Notes: generated from the sequence alone by a model not told the origin. A DNA stretch of 64,000 bases from Marchantia polymorpha subsp. ruderalis (GCA_037833965.1 AP031354.1:22856001-22920000); one strand, 5' to 3'. Positions 9,695-21,012 are shown, numbered from the stretch's first letter. Made by a program: numbers and translations.

Positions 9695-12600
9695 ATGACC
9701 TTCGACCGGGCGGCGGAGAACGTCCCATTCTTGAATTCGCGATTCCAATCTCTTGTGCGCGCTGCGCGCATCCATCTGCTGGCTGCTAAACATTCTCGAC
9801 GTCGCCGCACAGGAGATTTCTTGTTGATTGAGGGAGAAGTGAATGCGCGTGATTTGGAATTGAGGGCGATTAGAGTTTGCCGAGAGAGAAAGAAGCTCGG
9901 GCGGTGCGGAAGTAGAATGAGCGGGCGAGCGAACCCCAGGAACGCAATGACGAGACCGAGCAGATTGCGGATGGTGCCACTTCGCCTACCACAGAACGGG
10001 CTGCGCGCTTTCGAGGAGCGCTTAATAGCAAGAAAGCTCGATTTCTTGCTATGGGGATGGAACTACATCTGTGCGAATATGGTGCGCGAGTGGCTAGAGC
10101 CACAGGGACCACCCTCGCGCGGATTGCGTCCGCATGTTGATCGGTGGACAGTCCAAGATTGGGCGCAGGCGTTGGGAAGATGTGCTGGCATGCCAGGGCA
10201 TCTCCTTTTCGACAGTGAGAGCATCAAGGTGACCAAGCAGGAAGAGGCGCAATTCGTGGAGCTGTTCAAGACCGGGAGGTCTACCAAGAATGGGTACAGG
10301 ACCCGTGATTACAAGGATCGATTTCGCCGGACTTTGTCCGCGGCGCTGATGCAATTACTGCAGCCGCACCGCGCCTGCTACATCACATTGTGGCAGGTCT
10401 CTTTTGTGGAGTGTGTCATCGAGGGAACTCCAATTCACTGGGCGAGCATCCTGCACAGGGTGATGCGACAGCACGCGTTTGAGGAGAAGGGGGGAACTCT
10501 AAACCATCTTTCTCCTTTCCTCATCAATTTTTATCGACAGCGGAATTGTTTGACAGCGGCGGAGCTTGAACATTTTCCGCCATTGTCCATCGACCATCCC
10601 GGGAAGTATGTGCGGGAGAATGAGGTCGACACTGATGCAGAGGAGTCACCGACTTCTACCCCATCAAGGCGGAGGGACGAAGGGAGACACACTCCTGCAG
10701 CACGAGTGCCGCGGAAGCGGCGATGGAGGGAAGAGTCCGAAGAGGAGCAGCATCAAGAACCCTCTGCTCCCATTCGACCGCGGCCGCTGTGCGAGTCATA
10801 CAGCCGGCCGAAGCAGAAGGCACGCAGACTGGTGTTACCAGCCGACAGTGCGGACACGGCGACGATTGCGACGGAGAAAGGAAGTGCGTCGCCAGAGAAG
10901 CATGAGGAAGCGCGGACGACCGCAGGAGCAACGGGCCACGCTGCAACCTCGACGGGAGAGAGGCCGCCTACGGGCCAAGGGCCTCCGGAGTTACCACGTG
11001 CGATGCGGACAGATGTTCCGTTTGCGCACAGACGAGCATCCGCGGACGGACGAGCCTCCGCGGACAGGCGATCACAAGTGGACGTGGATCTACGCTTACG
11101 CGTGGGAAGGAGCAGTCCGCCTGTGCACAGGCGCTCGCCTGTGCACAGGACACCTCCACACGTGCCGCCTGTGCACAGGCAAGAATCACCCCCGTTCCAA
11201 CGTAGGAAGGGGAAGGAGCCGGCGGAAGAACCGCCTACGAGACACCGGCCCTCGGGGCCAGACCCTCCGGCGCACCACGCGCCGCAATTTGCGCCTTCGG
11301 CGCCAGGGCCTTCGAGCAGAGGAGATACGAGCAGGGAGCGTGCGGAGGCCGCACCGTCGGCGGAAAGTCTGCCGATAGATGCGCCTTCGGCGGTAGGGCC
11401 TATAGGCCAAGGGACATCGGGCGAGCGGCCCCCGGCCATGTCGCCTTCGGCGATGGATGTCCGCGGCGCTACGCCTGCGGCGGACAAGGCGCCGGCAATT
11501 GCGCCTGCGCACGGGCCGGGCACAGCCCCCACGGACCGATCAAGGGAGCAGCAACAGACGGAGGAGCGGAGTGACTGTCCGCGGGATGAAATTTCGATGC
11601 GCGATGCGCAATCAAACCCCGCGCAGCCACCTTCCGCTCGATCGCCTTCGGCGGCGGGCGACGGCGGCAGAGAGGACGCGGTAGACAACCAACAAGCGAG
11701 AGACGGGGATGCCGCACGGGTACATTTGCCTTCCGCCTTGGACATTTTGGCGACGAGCAGCGAGGCTGCAGCCGTGCCTTCGCAGGCAGCACACGTCGAT
11801 GACGTGCAGCCCCACTCGGGGCAGTCGCCGACGCAATCAATGGCGACTGAAATTCTCCACTCGGATGATGACGACGGAGGCTCCACGGAAGAAATGTCAG
11901 GAGCAGAAGACACCGATGAGGAGGAGGAGGAAATTGTTGGAGCACCGGCGGCGGCGCTCTCTGAGCAGGTGATTCCGTTGCTGCGGTACTTGGATCGCAA
12001 GGTCGATAAATACGCCGACCCACTCCAGCCGGGATCTTACATCGAGTTAGTGCGCAGGCGGACTCGCACTAAAGTCCACACCAGCAAGCTATTAGCTAGA
12101 GTGGACCAGGAGTTGAAGGAATTGAAGGAGAAGCATGCGTGCTTGTGGGGTCAGTACAAGCTTAATCAGAAATTCTACAAGCACTCCGAGAAGATGAAGG
12201 ATGAGAAACTGGACGAGCTCACCAAGGAGCAGGTGAAGGTCAAGGAAGCACTCATTTCTGAGCAGGCCCAGAATCGGATTTTGTCAGAGGAGCTCGTGCG
12301 ACAGACGCGGTTGTTGGAACAATGTCAGCTCGCACGGCAGGCGGATGAAGAGTTAATCCGCAGGTTACAGTCAGAGTGTGGCGAATTGAGAGCGCAACGT
12401 GCTGAAGCCGAATCGCAATTAGTAATAATTGAAGAGGATCGCAGGAAGGAGGCGGATCGCACGAAGGTGGAGACGGCGAGGCGAGTCGCCCACTGTCTCA
12501 AGGGCTACGCCCACTGGGAAGTGAAGGCGCAGGAGAAACTCACACTGCGTGAGTTTGAATTACGCGCAGCCGGGTTGTTGTCAGGCGACAGTAGGAGTCG

Positions 12601-12820
12601 GCGGAAGGTAGCAAAGAAGCTCGATGCCTTTCTGTCGAAGGCACAGGATACCATGTCCGCCCTCGAAGTGGAGGTGTCCGCGGCGTTGCAGCGTTTGGGA
12701 CTGCGCAGTCGAGCGGAAGATTGGCAGGGTAGGGAGTTAGTGCGCGGCAGTCGGCCGCGCAGGAGACGTAGTACAGGTTCCGCGGAGTGTAGTGTAGCGT
12801 GGTTCCGTGCAGGCGTGTAG
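9695..12820 (+). CDS. Element-encoded 1041-aa protein of unknown function (intact copy)
   Basis: I recognise no named family with certainty. In order: an Arg-rich N terminus (about 1-95); a compact, apparently folded region (about 95-290) with many Trp, Tyr and Cys, including LWGWNYICANMVREW, FVELFKTGRSTKNGYRTRD and LSPFLINFYRQRNCLTAAE; a long low-complexity Pro/Arg/Ala/Glu region (about 320-700) with SPVHR-type repeats near 475-500; an acidic run DDDDGG near 723 followed by E-rich sequence; and a charged coiled coil (about 780-985) before a basic tail. The 95-290 region vaguely resembles the 'putative plant transposon protein' domains found beside plant retroelements (inference, unverified). 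No DDE, RNase H, reverse-transcriptase or zinc-knuckle motif is visible. A degenerate relic at 48157-48219 keeps part of the FVELFK...DYK motif, which supports a real protein family. Codon use is GC-rich, unlike the surrounding DNA. Confidence 0.7.
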   Translation: MTFDRAAENVPFLNSRFQSLVRAARIHLLAAKHSRRRRTGDFLLIEGEVNARDLELRAIRVCRERKKLGRCGSRMSGRANPRNAMTRPSRLRMVPLRLPQNGLRAFEERLIARKLDFLLWGWNYICANMVREWLEPQGPPSRGLRPHVDRWTVQDWAQALGRCAGMPGHLLFDSESIKVTKQEEAQFVELFKTGRSTKNGYRTRDYKDRFRRTLSAALMQLLQPHRACYITLWQVSFVECVIEGTPIHWASILHRVMRQHAFEEKGGTLNHLSPFLINFYRQRNCLTAAELEHFPPLSIDHPGKYVRENEVDTDAEESPTSTPSRRRDEGRHTPAARVPRKRRWREESEEEQHQEPSAPIRPRPLCESYSRPKQKARRLVLPADSADTATIATEKGSASPEKHEEARTTAGATGHAATSTGERPPTGQGPPELPRAMRTDVPFAHRRASADGRASADRRSQVDVDLRLRVGRSSPPVHRRSPVHRTPPHVPPVHRQESPPFQRRKGKEPAEEPPTRHRPSGPDPPAHHAPQFAPSAPGPSSRGDTSRERAEAAPSAESLPIDAPSAVGPIGQGTSGERPPAMSPSAMDVRGATPAADKAPAIAPAHGPGTAPTDRSREQQQTEERSDCPRDEISMRDAQSNPAQPPSARSPSAAGDGGREDAVDNQQARDGDAARVHLPSALDILATSSEAAAVPSQAAHVDDVQPHSGQSPTQSMATEILHSDDDDGGSTEEMSGAEDTDEEEEEIVGAPAAALSEQVIPLLRYLDRKVDKYADPLQPGSYIELVRRRTRTKVHTSKLLARVDQELKELKEKHACLWGQYKLNQKFYKHSEKMKDEKLDELTKEQVKVKEALISEQAQNRILSEELVRQTRLLEQCQLARQADEELIRRLQSECGELRAQRAEAESQLVIIEEDRRKEADRTKVETARRVAHCLKGYAHWEVKAQEKLTLREFELRAAGLLSGDSRSRRKVAKKLDAFLSKAQDTMSALEVEVSAALQRLGLRSRAEDWQGRELVRGSRPRRRRSTGSAECSVAWFRAGV
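11118..11179 (+). repeat. In-frame CCTGTGCACAGG repeats in the element ORF (copy 2)
   Basis: The palindromic 12-mer occurs at 11120-11131, 11138-11149 and 11168-11179. It encodes PVHR units. Copy 1 has five (3721-3732, 3739-3750, 3754-3765, 3769-3780, 3799-3810). The same word occurs in the untranslated 5' region of both copies. Confidence 0.75.
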
Positions 12821-12856
12821 CGTAGTGCAGTGTAGTGCTAGGTAGGACTTAGAAGG

Positions 12857-12865
12857 TATAAAATA
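12857..12865 (+). promoter_or_regulatory. TATA box of element copy 2
   Basis: TATAAAATA sits at the same relative position as in copy 1, after the ORF and about 1 kb before the element's 3' end. Confidence 0.55.
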
Positions 12866-13837
12866 GTTCCAGGCGTTTTGCCTGGGGTTCTTTCCCAAAC
12901 TCAGAAGTATAGATCAGGAACCCATTTCCTTTGCGTGTTTGTGTCCTTGAGTTCTGTCACCACGCACGAGGAGTTACAACTTAGCGTTCCGCATTTTGTA
13001 GCTGAAGGCCTTCGGCCGAATGTTCAGAGCTAGTACATTGGTTAGAGACTTGAGTAGTTCGGATCTGCACCTGCGGGTGACTGCCGATGCTTAGAGCCAG
13101 TGACTAGTTAGATACTTGAACAGTTTTGCCCCTACACCCTCGAGTGTTTCTTTCTGATTGTACTCCTTGGGATTTTTCCCCTGAATGCCAAAGTCAAGTT
13201 TTGGTACTTCGTGTAAGCCTTGGTTGTAAATTCAGGTTACGCTGCAGCAGGTGCCTTGAGGGTAACCCCTGTAGTATTTCTGGGAATGACAAGTGCCTGA
13301 GAATTCAAACTCTTCAATAGACTGTTGTTGTGTTACTGGAATGTTTCTCAGTGAGTCCTACAGTGCGGACCTGTGTTCTCTGCGCGTTTTGTGAGTTGAG
13401 AGTGTTGTTCACCGCGTAGGAGTGACTTCGATCCGAAGTAGGCAGTCCAAACCGGGTTTCCTACACTAGCAGCAAGCTAGTGGAAGTGTTGTAAAAGCCG
13501 GAGTTGGAAGTCATTGCCCGCAGCTTTGCCGAGTGTGCTTGAGAGAGACTTTCCCCCTGAAATCTTGAAGTAGAGGTCCTAACGGATCTCTGGGTTGTGT
13601 TTCTGTAGTTTCAGGTGTGTGTGTGTGTGTGTGTTACGCTGCACTATGCGACCTCCGAGTGCGCTCCGAGTGGACACTTGCAGTATTTCTGGGAGTGACA
13701 GTTGCCTGAGAATTCAAACTCCTCAATAGTCTGTTAAAACGTGACACTTTGTACCCTGTGTGTTCCTCTGTCCCTGTGGGTTCGACCTTTCTACCACTAT
13801 ATTGCAGTTTTAGCCTTTAGTGGGTTATTACACAAGT

Positions 13838-14485
13838 ATGTGAATGCATGCACAGTTTGGAGGTCTTTAGACCACAAACATGAAATCGTTATCGAATTTT
13901 GATCGTGCTAAGAACACTTTTGCTTGCTTATCGCTTGGTACACAAAACGACACAAACAGCATGCTCTGGTAATTTGCCATGTACTGTGGTTACTTTGTTG
14001 TGTGTTTTCACCGTTGTTACCGCCAAAACATGTTTTGTTTTGTCTGGATATGCTCGCTGAGGTTTATATGCAATTGCCAGCACTAAGTTCACGACTTTTA
14101 CCTGCAGTGTCTTTCGGTGTCGTCTTCCGCTAAATTTTCCAGGCCCGACAATAGACCCGATCCTGTTCTAATACGTGGATGTGTCCCATTATCCATTTTC
14201 TCAGCTGTGTGCCCTTGTCCACAATCGATAAACAGCTGCAGGAAGAAGAGTAAATGCCGCTAAACAATAACTGTTGATTGGTGACTTCCTGCAATGCACT
14301 GAAGTGAGAAGTCCGTCTGACAGTGTTATTCAAAATGATATAGTGGAAACAACAGACCTTTCTCGAATCTTGCCCGCATTTTCTTCTTTTGTCTTTCCGG
14401 TTGTCCATGGCGGACCCACTGATTTTGTTGAATCCGCAAAGCCACAATGTTAGAACGTGCATACAGAAACCACCTAGTCAATTGA
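13838..14485. other. Intergenic DNA right of element copy 2
   Basis: Unique-looking sequence with only short, unconvincing open frames. I see no gene, and no repeat shared with other parts of the window. Confidence 0.35.
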
Positions 14486-14725
14486 TGGCAGGCTGTTCAC
14501 CAGTTCAAAGCTCACCGCATCACCAATCTCGCCAGGTATGCTGCCGTTTCTGCAGACCTGCACGACGTTGCCAGCAAAGCAATCTCAAGGATGAAGAATC
14601 AAATACGTCACAAACTAAATCGTGAGCACAACAATGTGCTCAAAATCATGGCTATGAGAAAACACATAATCTTCATGTTTGGCGAAACTTACGGGGACCT
14701 TGATGAAGAATTTGGATTGTTGTAG
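14486..14725 (+). pseudogene. Open 79-codon fragment without a start codon
   Basis: The frame between a TGA (14483-14485) and a TAG (14723-14725) stays open with plausible amino-acid composition, for example FKAHRITNLARYAAVSADLH and MRKHIIFMFGETYGDLDEEF. It has no upstream ATG in frame and no obvious family. It lies just left of the dispersed duplication at 14754, so it may be a fragment of an old coding exon. Chance is possible. Confidence 0.25.
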
Positions 14726-14753
14726 AAATCTATGTACTTTTGAAAATAAATTA

Positions 14754-15922
14754 ATTACGGCTTTCATGCACGTACCACTTGTCTGATCGATAAAGTCCTT
14801 GTATTTTCTCAACAAACTGTGAATACCCAGATTTTTGTTTATCAAATCTTCACCCCTTTTCTTCTTTGGCACTGTACACTGCTCAGGTCTTCCCACAGAA
14901 CGGCTTCCTTCCGCTTTATCCTTCAAGTTCTCTTTTGCACAGCAAGTTCACGTTCTTCAATAACGTTTTTCCTTGTCGTATCTTCCAGGCAGAAGTACTG
15001 AGCAGTCTCCAGTACAAGGCTAGACATTCTCCTCCAGATAGGTAAGAGGTGGACATCCAGAATAGCAGGGTTTATCAATGGAAGTCTGGAACAAAAGCGT
15101 TTCGGGCTTTACCTGAACACAGATATAGGACCCTTACCTGTTAATTTCGTTGGTAATTTCGTGTGAGCAGAACATTTGACCATCAGTTTCGGTGTATTTT
15201 CACAAAAATCTAAACTGATTGATCACCCGTACATATGTGGAATGGCTGTGGAATCTGCGTATAGGTGAGCCACACCGGTGACCACTCCTGATGCTAATTT
15301 TCTAAGTCTTTATACTGTTGGATGTACGACTTATCTTGCTTATAGTCTAATTATCAACATGGGCTTTTGGGTAGAGTAAAATAAGATCAACGCATTGTAA
15401 TACTCGTCGTCTTATGGTTTCTAGCATCCTTTCCAGTCTGAAGTCTCAAAATTCACTGAGTGGTACCCAGTGTGATCAGAGGCATTATGCATCGGTGATA
15501 ATCATCATGTTTTACCACCGTGGCATCAAAACTCCTAGCGCAGGCGAAAGCAACCTCGTTGCAAATTTCTGGAAGGCATTAGTTTTGGAAGCTTACTTGC
15601 AGAAGAATTTGCAACGACTTTGCTTCCGCAAACAGACCTTTACCAGGTCCAAGTAACTGGGCAGGTATGTCGTTTTGTCCACATAAACAATAGCTAATGG
15701 TATGAGCCTGAAAATACTTGAGGACCATATCTCTCCTGATTGAGTTCTGCTGCTATGAGTTATGCTAGAATGAACAGAATGAGTAGTAGAAGAAGAGCCG
15801 ATGGGAGGAAAGGAAGAAACAGGAGGAATAAATTGATGACTGCTTGAGAGTCCAGTGGGAGATTCTCCAAAAACTAAACCGGTTCGGAGTTTCTTATCAA
15901 CAATAAAGAAACCCTGAATCAA
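14754..15922. repeat. Dispersed duplication, copy A
   Basis: The segment is closely similar to 19529-20407. The match starts at ATTACGGCTTTCATGC and ends near AAGAAACCCTGAATCAA. Copy B lacks about 290 bp corresponding to 14948-15238. Minus-strand frames inside both copies read like eroded coding sequence, e.g. LRTGLVFGESPTGLSSSHQF, with no intact gene. I could not assign a family and found no terminal repeats or target duplication. Confidence 0.6.
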
Positions 15923-18900
15923 GTGTCAAATGCAGATATATTGCCCAGGTCAAGTTCCACAATTAAAGGATTTTAAAATAGGATCCCTCTTCACGTTTTC
16001 TGATAAACTTCTTATGGTAAAGAGAATGATTTTGACAAACATTCCAGCCAAAACAAATCCACTTTGAACAGAAGCAGAAGATTTTTCATCCAGCATCTAG
16101 AATTGTGTTCTTCGAAATCAAAAATGAGAAGAAGAAAACATGGTGGGGCGCTTCAAAACCATAGCCCCTGTTTTATCACACATCAGTGTAAGTGCAGCTT
16201 GCAGAGAAAATTCAAGCTCATTCAACATTCTTCTTGACCAAATCAGGATTTCAGTGGCTAATGAAGAATTAAATGTCTCAGCTTCTGCTGAAATTAGAGC
16301 TAGTGGTTTTCTCTCGAAAGATTTTATAATATCTTTGAAATGGGTTGAATTAGAGTCTTTACAAAAACTTAACATTAATTTACATCAGTCCAATATTACT
16401 GGTTATAATATATCTTTTCTATGTTCAAAAGCTACTTGTTGTCATCGTACAAAGATATGAAATGTGAATAACAGTTCAACGCAGTATTATCCATGTTGGA
16501 TCTTTGAATTCGGGGTTACTCGGTGAAGAAACTAATCTAGATGCTGCTCGTTTTTTTTTTTGGCTTGAACTTGACTGTTGCACCAAATCAAACTTCAGAC
16601 TTTTTTTATCTATTGGACTATTGCCAGTTCAACAATGTCCTAAGCATGAGGAATTGCAATGCAAAGGCTTAAACTACACCGTCCAAGCTGCACTACCTTA
16701 GACGAAGAAACTGTGGTTACCTGTGCGTGCGCTATTTGCTTCCGCATTCTTCAGCCTGTAACTTCATCCACCACACCACACGAACCAACTGTACCCCTGC
16801 AAATATACAAAAGAAATGATTACATAAAGTTAAATGCATGACATATGAATAAAGTGTTGCATGAGTTTCTTACTAATTTTGTACAAACATAAGTATGATT
16901 ACTTTTCACTAGAGGAATTATAAATAAATTGAGTCACAAATATCTCATTTATTTATATAATAGGTTTATATTAAAAAAAACTATACTTCATATTATTATC
17001 ATTGATATGAATTATATAATTCAAAGTATACTCAATAGGATCTAAAACTTACACTTCATCTTTATCGGGAGGTCAGTTTGAGACCACTGCTTTAAAGAAG
17101 AAGAAGATTATACCTTTTAAAAAACGTCAAAATAAGAGGGTTCTTTCTTTCATTTTGCTATAACGTCCATTCTTGGCAAATGTGAAACCTGATCAATCAA
17201 AAATTCTAATGGCATGTCCACTTCTATTGGCTTGCAACTTAACCTGAGCTTCTTGATAACCGAAAACGGCGCGTTTCCCGCCCTTTTGTCTAGCTGGGTG
17301 GCTGTCCAGTTCCTTTGACACCTAATTGTATAGCCTCCAATACTTTTGAGCGCTGCTGGACAATCCTCATAGATTGGATTGCATACTTGGTTACCCGATG
17401 CTATGGACAATCGAATACAGCTTTCTGTTTTTCACTAAACTTTTTTAAAACGCTTGATACTGATATTAAACATTTGGCTTTAGTCTTTGATGAAAAGGTT
17501 CCTTGCCGAACATGTTTACAGCCAAGTTAGGAAGGTTTTAAAAAACATCAGAAACAAAAAAAAGATTAAAATTAAAAGAAAAATACGTATAGAAAAATAT
17601 TCAAACAATTATGCATCATACCATCAATCTTTTTTGAAAGAACAATTGCTAAATATACATTCTGATTGAGCATATAAGTTATATAATATATTATAATTGG
17701 CAAAGTGAGTAGAAAATACAATAATGATGATTGATTCACAGCGCTTAAACTATAAAACAATTATTGGCCACGAAATCACGATTATAGAAAATGATGCACA
17801 ATATTTTTTCTAGTAACCAGCACAATATTGAAAATTCAATCAATCTTTCAATTTTCATTAAATTTTTGTTTTAAAAATAATTATCTCATTAGAAAAATAC
17901 TCAAATACATAACAAAACATTTAGTCTGAATTTTTCAAACCATTTAAGGATTTATTTCAAACAAATTTTGAATTGAAAATCAAATAAAAAATAAATTTGA
18001 AGATTGAAGATTTAATACTTCATTGAACTTATAAAAATTTGCTGCAGGATAGATTATGCTCAAGATTTTCCCCACGTCACATCAACGAACTCATAATTAA
18101 GAAAGTTTAATAGGATATCTCATTCGTTTTGTTTATTAAATTCGGTTTTCATCTCAATATTACCTCAAAGGAAGGTAATCTATGAATGTTCTAAACCACA
18201 AAGATGATTACAAGTTGAGACGCAGTAGAGAGAGGCCACAATTGCGTTTCACAATGTTCGAGTTGAGAAAACCGAGATGGTGTACTGGAGATCTGAGATA
18301 AGCATCCACTTGTCCCTTTTGCAAGGGACAAGAGGATAGCTTCAATCCGAAGCATGTCAAGCGCGTTGATTGTGCAATAGTGCCACTTGTTTTCTGAAGT
18401 TGTACGTTGCATCTGTTTCTGTATATATTGATTTTTTAGGGTTGATTGACACTGGCCACCTAACTAACAAAAATTGAATCTCAACTAGGACAGATGAAGG
18501 CAACAACAGATATATATACTTGTATATATATTAGTCAGGAGTGTCACAGACAACCTTTTCTTTTAGTCTACACATCGATTGATTGATCGTGAGATATCGA
18601 AGGTCCTTTACTTGTATGTAGCCCCAGGGACGGTTGAGAACTTTTCAGAGAGCTACAAGTAGAAACAAGAGAAGAGGGAGGGAATAATGATTTGTCGAAA
18701 GATAACAAGTTGCAATTTAGAAATATATTCCCTACATTGAGTTCCAAGAAAGTTTGACCTTTAGCTGCTGAGCATGAACTTCCTCAAGAGTGTGGCTGGA
18801 GATCGAAAATTCTGGTAGATGCTCGAAGAGAAGACGCAAATGTGAGATCGAAGCGATTTATCGCCTCACGTTCATGTCGTCATTGAATCAGCATTACATG

Positions 18901-19528
18901 ACAGCAACTACAATAGGCTGGCAAACGAGTACCCTTCACAATTCTACAGACTACAAGTACATTAGTAACGTCGTGCCTTTCATCTCTCACATCACGCCTG
19001 CATGTGTAGAAACGTAAGCCGTATAATCCAAAGTTGGAATGACGTGTTTCCTTGAGTGCATGGTGCTCAGGTAAACAATGTACTGGCTGTAGTGACACTA
19101 TGCTGAACCTCTTCTTGTTGCCTGCAGTACTAGTGTTCGCATGATTATCTTGGCCGTATTGCACAGGAAGCTACTGTGGTTTAGTTCATCCTGCTGTAAG
19201 AAACAAGAAAGTGTGATTCTTGAAGAATATTGACTGCTTGCTTTAAGAAAGCTGTCGTCAGCCATCTGTGCAACAAAGTTTCTATCTGTTTATTTTTTAC
19301 TTCCCACCAGAGTTTAGCCTTCTATGTAAGGTATTGAGAAGTGACGTCTATCTGTAGGCCATGGTTTCGATCGTTTGCTTTTGCGTGCAGTTCATGGTTA
19401 TTTTGAAACTGTCTTTGCCTTTCTCTTTCAGTCCTATCTATACTTTTATTATGTCGATGGCAATGAACCTCTGTGAGGCTCTGTACTTCTGTTCCGTTAC
19501 TTCCTATGTTCTTTTGCTCACTTACTTC
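15923..19528. other. Intergenic DNA, AT-rich, no supported gene
   Basis: The sequence is AT-rich with short scattered frames. The longest, at about 16118-16460 and open on both strands, has no recognisable motif. About 100 bp near 18770-18900 is a diverged relative of 23170-23285 (both begin GAACTTCCTCAAG and share GAAGAGAAAAGA-like text), indicating an old dispersed repeat. No RNA gene was recognised. Confidence 0.35.
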
Positions 19529-20407
19529 ATTACGGCTTTCATGCTCATAACACCTGTCTAATCGACAAAATCCTTGCATTTTCTCAACAAACTGTCGATG
19601 TCAAAACCCAGATTTTTGTTTATCAAATCTTCACCCCTTTTCTTTTTCGTTTCTGTACAGTGCTCAGGTCTTGTCACAGAACGGCTTCATTCCGCTTTAT
19701 CCTTCAAATTCTCTTTTGCACAGCATGTTGGCTGTTGATTCTGCATATAGGTGAGCCACACCGGTGACCACTCCTGATGCTAATTTTCTAAGTCTTTATA
19801 CTGTTGGATGTACGACTTATCTTGCTTATGGTCTAATTATCAACATGGGCTTTTGAGTAGAGTAAAATAAGATCAACGCATTGTAATACTCGTCGTCTTA
19901 TGGTTTCTAGCATCCTTTCCAGTCTGAAGTCTCAAAATTCACTGAGTGGTACCCAGTGTGATCAGAGGCATTATGCATCGGTGATAATCATCATGTTTTA
20001 CCTCCGTGGCATCAAAACTCCTAGCGCAGGCGAAAGCAACCTCGTTGCAAATTTCTGGAAGGCATTAGTTTTGGAAGCTTACTTGCAGAAGAATTTGCAA
20101 CGACTTTGCTTCCGCAAACAGACCTTTACCAGGTCCAAGTAACTGGGCAGGTATGTCGTTTTGTCCACATAAACCATAGCTAATGGTATGAGCCTGAAAA
20201 TACTTGAGGACCATATCTCTCCTGATTGAGTTCTGCTGCTATGATTTATGCTAGTATGAACAGATTGAGTAGTAGAAGAAAGCCGATGGGAGGAAAGGAA
20301 GAAACAGGAGGAAAAAATTGATGACTGCTTGAGAGTCCAGTGGGAGATTCTCCAAAAACTAAACCGGTCCGGAGTTTCATATCAACAATAAAGAAACCCT
20401 GAATCAA
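19529..20407. repeat. Dispersed duplication, copy B
   Basis: This is the partner of 14754-15922, with an internal deletion of about 290 bp at 19727/19729. To its right (about 20400-20525, minus strand) two overlapping frames, SVDELWKAINDSFEE and DSYKGPNFDLHEDDLIQGFF, read as one eroded coding segment broken by a frameshift at a run of A. It is probably a pseudogene piece of an unidentified gene. Confidence 0.6.
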
Positions 20408-20933
20408 ATCATCCTCATGAAGATCAAAATTTGGTCCCTTGTACGAATCTATTTTTTTCTTCAAAGCTGTCATTGATGGCTTTCCACAGTTCGTCGACAC
20501 TTGTCTCTCGTGCAACTGCTCTATCTTCTTCCTTTTATTTCCTTGATATGCGATAGTACATTAGCTTAACTGATTTATTCTCTCTACACACGCTTTTGAC
20601 GTCTCTATCTCCCCTATGGGTGCCGCGAGTTCCAGGGAACACAAAATAATATTCCCTATTGTAACAGAATTTTTTTTCCCAACACAGATCTTGGTGGCAC
20701 ATCTAAGCTGTCGCCAGCAGTCGAGTACTTGGGCGATTCTGGAACGGTAGTCATGGCAGGATGTAGATACTTCGACCGATTGGTGATTTTCTTTCAAGTT
20801 CTCTGGACGCTTGACTCCATCTGTCTCCGTGCAAGTTGTTCTAGGAGATGTTTATTCCATCATTTGCTGATTACTCTATTCCTAGATTTTGATGGAAAAG
20901 AAAGGTATAAATTTTGTGTTCAAACTCATGGAC

Positions 20934-21012
20934 TCCATGCCAATCTGATTTAGAATGTGAGTCCAGTCGCCTGGTGTTTCCCTGGCTTTCAACTCATCAA
21001 CAGCTGGTGGCG
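20934..21012 (-). pseudogene. Aspartate aminotransferase gene fragment (about 79 bp)
   Basis: The sequence from CATGCCAATCTGATT to CAGCTGGTGGCG matches 24961-25038 of the aminotransferase gene closely. It corresponds to residues about 361-385 ([20 protein letters not shown] onward) on the same strand. Similarity stops abruptly at both sides. A short direct repeat (CCGAATCAACTCATCAA, twice) follows at 21015-21060. It is a captured or leftover piece with no independent function. Confidence 0.65.

Larger units (their letters stand above)
8450..13832 (+). mobile_element. 5.4-kb TGT...ACA element, copy 2 (5383 bp)
   Basis: This has the same termini, orientation and internal order as copy 1: palindrome-rich 5' region, long ORF (9695-12820), TATA box (12857-12865), about 1-kb 3' region with the internal direct repeat, and TCCCTGTGGGTTCGACC at 13771-13787. 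It is flanked by its own 5-bp duplication CAAGT, so it arrived independently of copy 1. Similarity to copy 1 is high but uneven. I see about 10 substitutions in the 240 bp around the ORF start, but only about three in the 850 bp covering the coiled-coil end of the ORF. This copy keeps the ORF open and is the better reference for the family. Confidence 0.85.

Noticed and set aside
1052..13832. Segmental tandem duplication of a 7.4-kb unit
   Set aside because: Similarity stops exactly at the TGT and ACA ends, the DNA outside is unrelated, and each copy has a different 5-bp duplication.
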